NCBI GenBank assembly: GCA_902803585.1 | Contig: CADCQO010000152.1 | Location: forward strand, 1-6,170 | Length of the DNA stretch: 6,170 nucleotides | Direction: 5' to 3' | Origin: an uncultured Ruminococcus sp. | GTDB lineage: Bacteria; Bacillota; Clostridia; Oscillospirales; Acutalibacteraceae | Shown here: in pieces, positions 5,221-6,170 of the stretch | How the letters are laid out: each line of letters opens with the position of its first letter | How positions within the stretch are numbered: position 1 is the first letter of the stretch | Made by a program: the position numbers and the translations under genes | Notes under the pieces: model-generated | The model's database searches: none | Told to the model about the DNA's origin: nothing | The model's input: the letters and a program-made list of their open reading frames with translations, nothing else

Positions 5221-6096
5221 TCACTCGCTGATTCCTTTGTACATTTCGGGCCGTCTGTCACGGAACAAGCCCCAGCTCATGCGGAGGTCATAGGCGGCTG
5301 CGAGGTCGAGTTCAGCGGAAATAAAACATTCTGAAGTGCGGTCTGCCGATACGAGTATTTCACCGGTCGCATCAGTGATAAAGGAAGAACCGTAAAAAGT
5401 GAGGGAGGACTTCTGAAAATTGTTTTCTTCACAGGGAATAACCGATTCCGTACCCACACGGTTAGCGGCGATGACAGGCAGGATATTGCAGGCGGCGTGT
5501 CCCTGCATACAGCGTCTCCAATGCGGCATACTGTCCACATCAAGAATCGGTTCTGAACCGATAGCGGTCGGATACAAAATCATATCCGCTCCCTGAAGTG
5601 CCATCACGCGGGCTGTTTCCGGAAACCACTGATCCCAGCAGATGCCTGTTCCGATCGTGCCGAAACGGGTTTTCCATACTTTAAAGCCGGTATTGCCGGG
5701 GGTAAAGTAGAACTTCTCCTGATAGAACTGGTCATCGGGAATATGCGTTTTACGATAAACTCCCAGCAGGGAACCGTCTGCGTCAATCATTGCAACGGAA
5801 TTATAGGTGTTGTTGACATCACGTTCAAAGAAGCTGACGGGAATCACGACACCCAGACTTCTGGCTACATCACGAAAACGCTGTACGGCTTTGTTTTCAC
5901 TGACAGCTGAGGCTAATTTGTAGTAGCCATAGTTTCTTTCCTGACAAAAATATTTCGTTTCAAAAAGCTCCGGCAGCAAGATGATATTCGCACCCTGAGC
6001 GGCCGCCTGCCGTATAAGATTTTCGGCGGTGAAAATGTTGTCCTCTATATTGCAGTGCATTGCCATTTGTACGGCAGCTACTTTTACTTTGTTCAT
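5221..6096 (-). CDS. aguB: N-carbamoylputrescine amidase
   Basis: This nitrilase-superfamily enzyme hydrolyses N-carbamoylputrescine to putrescine, ammonia and CO2, the last step of the agmatine route to polyamines. The 291-residue length is typical of AguB. The Glu-Lys-Cys catalytic triad is clear: Glu43 in LLPELFE, Lys116 in YRKTHIPD and Cys153 in GICWDQWFPE. The HIPDD and GICWDQWFPE contexts are characteristic of carbamoylputrescine amidases rather than generic nitrilases. The ATG at 6096 is preceded after 7 nt by AGGAGGA (6104-6110 on the minus strand). The gene lies 19 nt after the stop of aguA, so the two are almost certainly one operon whose promoter is to the right of the window. The 13 bases separating it from tmcAL hold no obvious terminator. 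Confidence 0.95.
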   Translation of the reverse strand: MNKVKVAAVQMAMHCNIEDNIFTAENLIRQAAAQGANIILLPELFETKYFCQERNYGYYKLASAVSENKAVQRFRDVARSLGVVIPVSFFERDVNNTYNSVAMIDADGSLLGVYRKTHIPDDQFYQEKFYFTPGNTGFKVWKTRFGTIGTGICWDQWFPETARVMALQGADMILYPTAIGSEPILDVDSMPHWRRCMQGHAACNILPVIAANRVGTESVIPCEENNFQKSSLTFYGSSFITDATGEILVSADRTSECFISAELDLAAAYDLRMSWGLFRDRRPEMYKGISE

Positions 6097-6115
6097 TGTT
6101 TCGTCCTCCTGTCAA

Positions 6116-6170
6116 TTATCCTATTTTCGGAATCTGCTGCGTGATGCAGTGAATGTTGCCGCCGCCGTAA
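6116..6170 (-). CDS. aguA: Agmatine deiminase, C-terminal end only (cut by the window edge)
   Basis: Reading leftward from the window edge, the last 17 codons give YGGGNIHCITQQIPKIG followed by TAA at 6116-6118. The GGGNIHCITQQ segment is the conserved C-terminal motif of agmatine deiminase, and its cysteine is the catalytic nucleophile that forms the amidino-thioester. The enzyme converts agmatine to N-carbamoylputrescine and ammonia, the substrate of the next gene. Nothing indicates truncation; the gene continues to the right outside the window. Confidence 0.93.
   Translation of the reverse strand, partial: YGGGNIHCITQQIPKIG

Overview
The window looks like ordinary chromosomal core metabolism of an anaerobic, low-to-mid-GC Firmicute, most likely a Clostridia gut-type organism (Ruminococcaceae/Oscillospiraceae-like). 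This rests on AGGAGG-type ribosome binding sites, SigA-like promoters with -35/-10 boxes near TTGACA/TATAAT, an oxygen-sensitive two-subunit fumarase, an acetate kinase, and a YlbM/TmcAL gene, a family typical of Firmicutes. The genus is an inference from gene content, not from a marker gene. I saw no tRNA, rRNA, CRISPR array, transposase, phage gene or plasmid function.

Layout from left to right. (1) 1-88 is non-coding as far as I can tell and holds an imperfect inverted repeat just past the end of a leftward sugar-kinase gene. (2) 89-994 (-) is a PfkB-family kinase of unknown substrate. (3) 995-1182 is a divergent promoter region with a good promoter on each strand and several palindromes that look like operator candidates. 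(4) 1183-2034 and 2050-2577 (+) are the alpha and beta subunits of a class I (4Fe-4S) fumarate hydratase, 15 nt apart, closed by a strong hairpin-plus-T-run terminator. (5) 2690-3892 (-) is a complete acetate kinase gene, convergent with the fumarase pair. (6) 3893-4016 is a second divergent promoter region in which the two predicted -10 boxes overlap. (7) 4017-5207 (+) encodes tRNA(Met) cytidine acetate ligase (TmcAL/YlbM). (8) 5221-6096 (-) is N-carbamoylputrescine amidase (aguB), preceded by the last 17 codons of agmatine deiminase (aguA) at the right edge.

How the genes relate. Fumarase interconverts fumarate and malate. Acetate kinase makes ATP from acetyl phosphate and releases acetate. 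TmcAL uses acetate and ATP to acetylate the wobble cytidine of elongator tRNA-Met, so the divergent ackA/tmcAL pair has a shared metabolite. aguA and aguB are consecutive steps from agmatine to putrescine. The start codons of fumA, ackA and tmcAL were set downstream of the longest possible reading frame, on ribosome-binding-site and family-length grounds.

I do not see an undescribed system here. The points most worth a second look are the overlapping ackA/tmcAL promoters, the palindrome cluster between the sugar kinase and fumarase genes, and the unknown substrate of the PfkB kinase.
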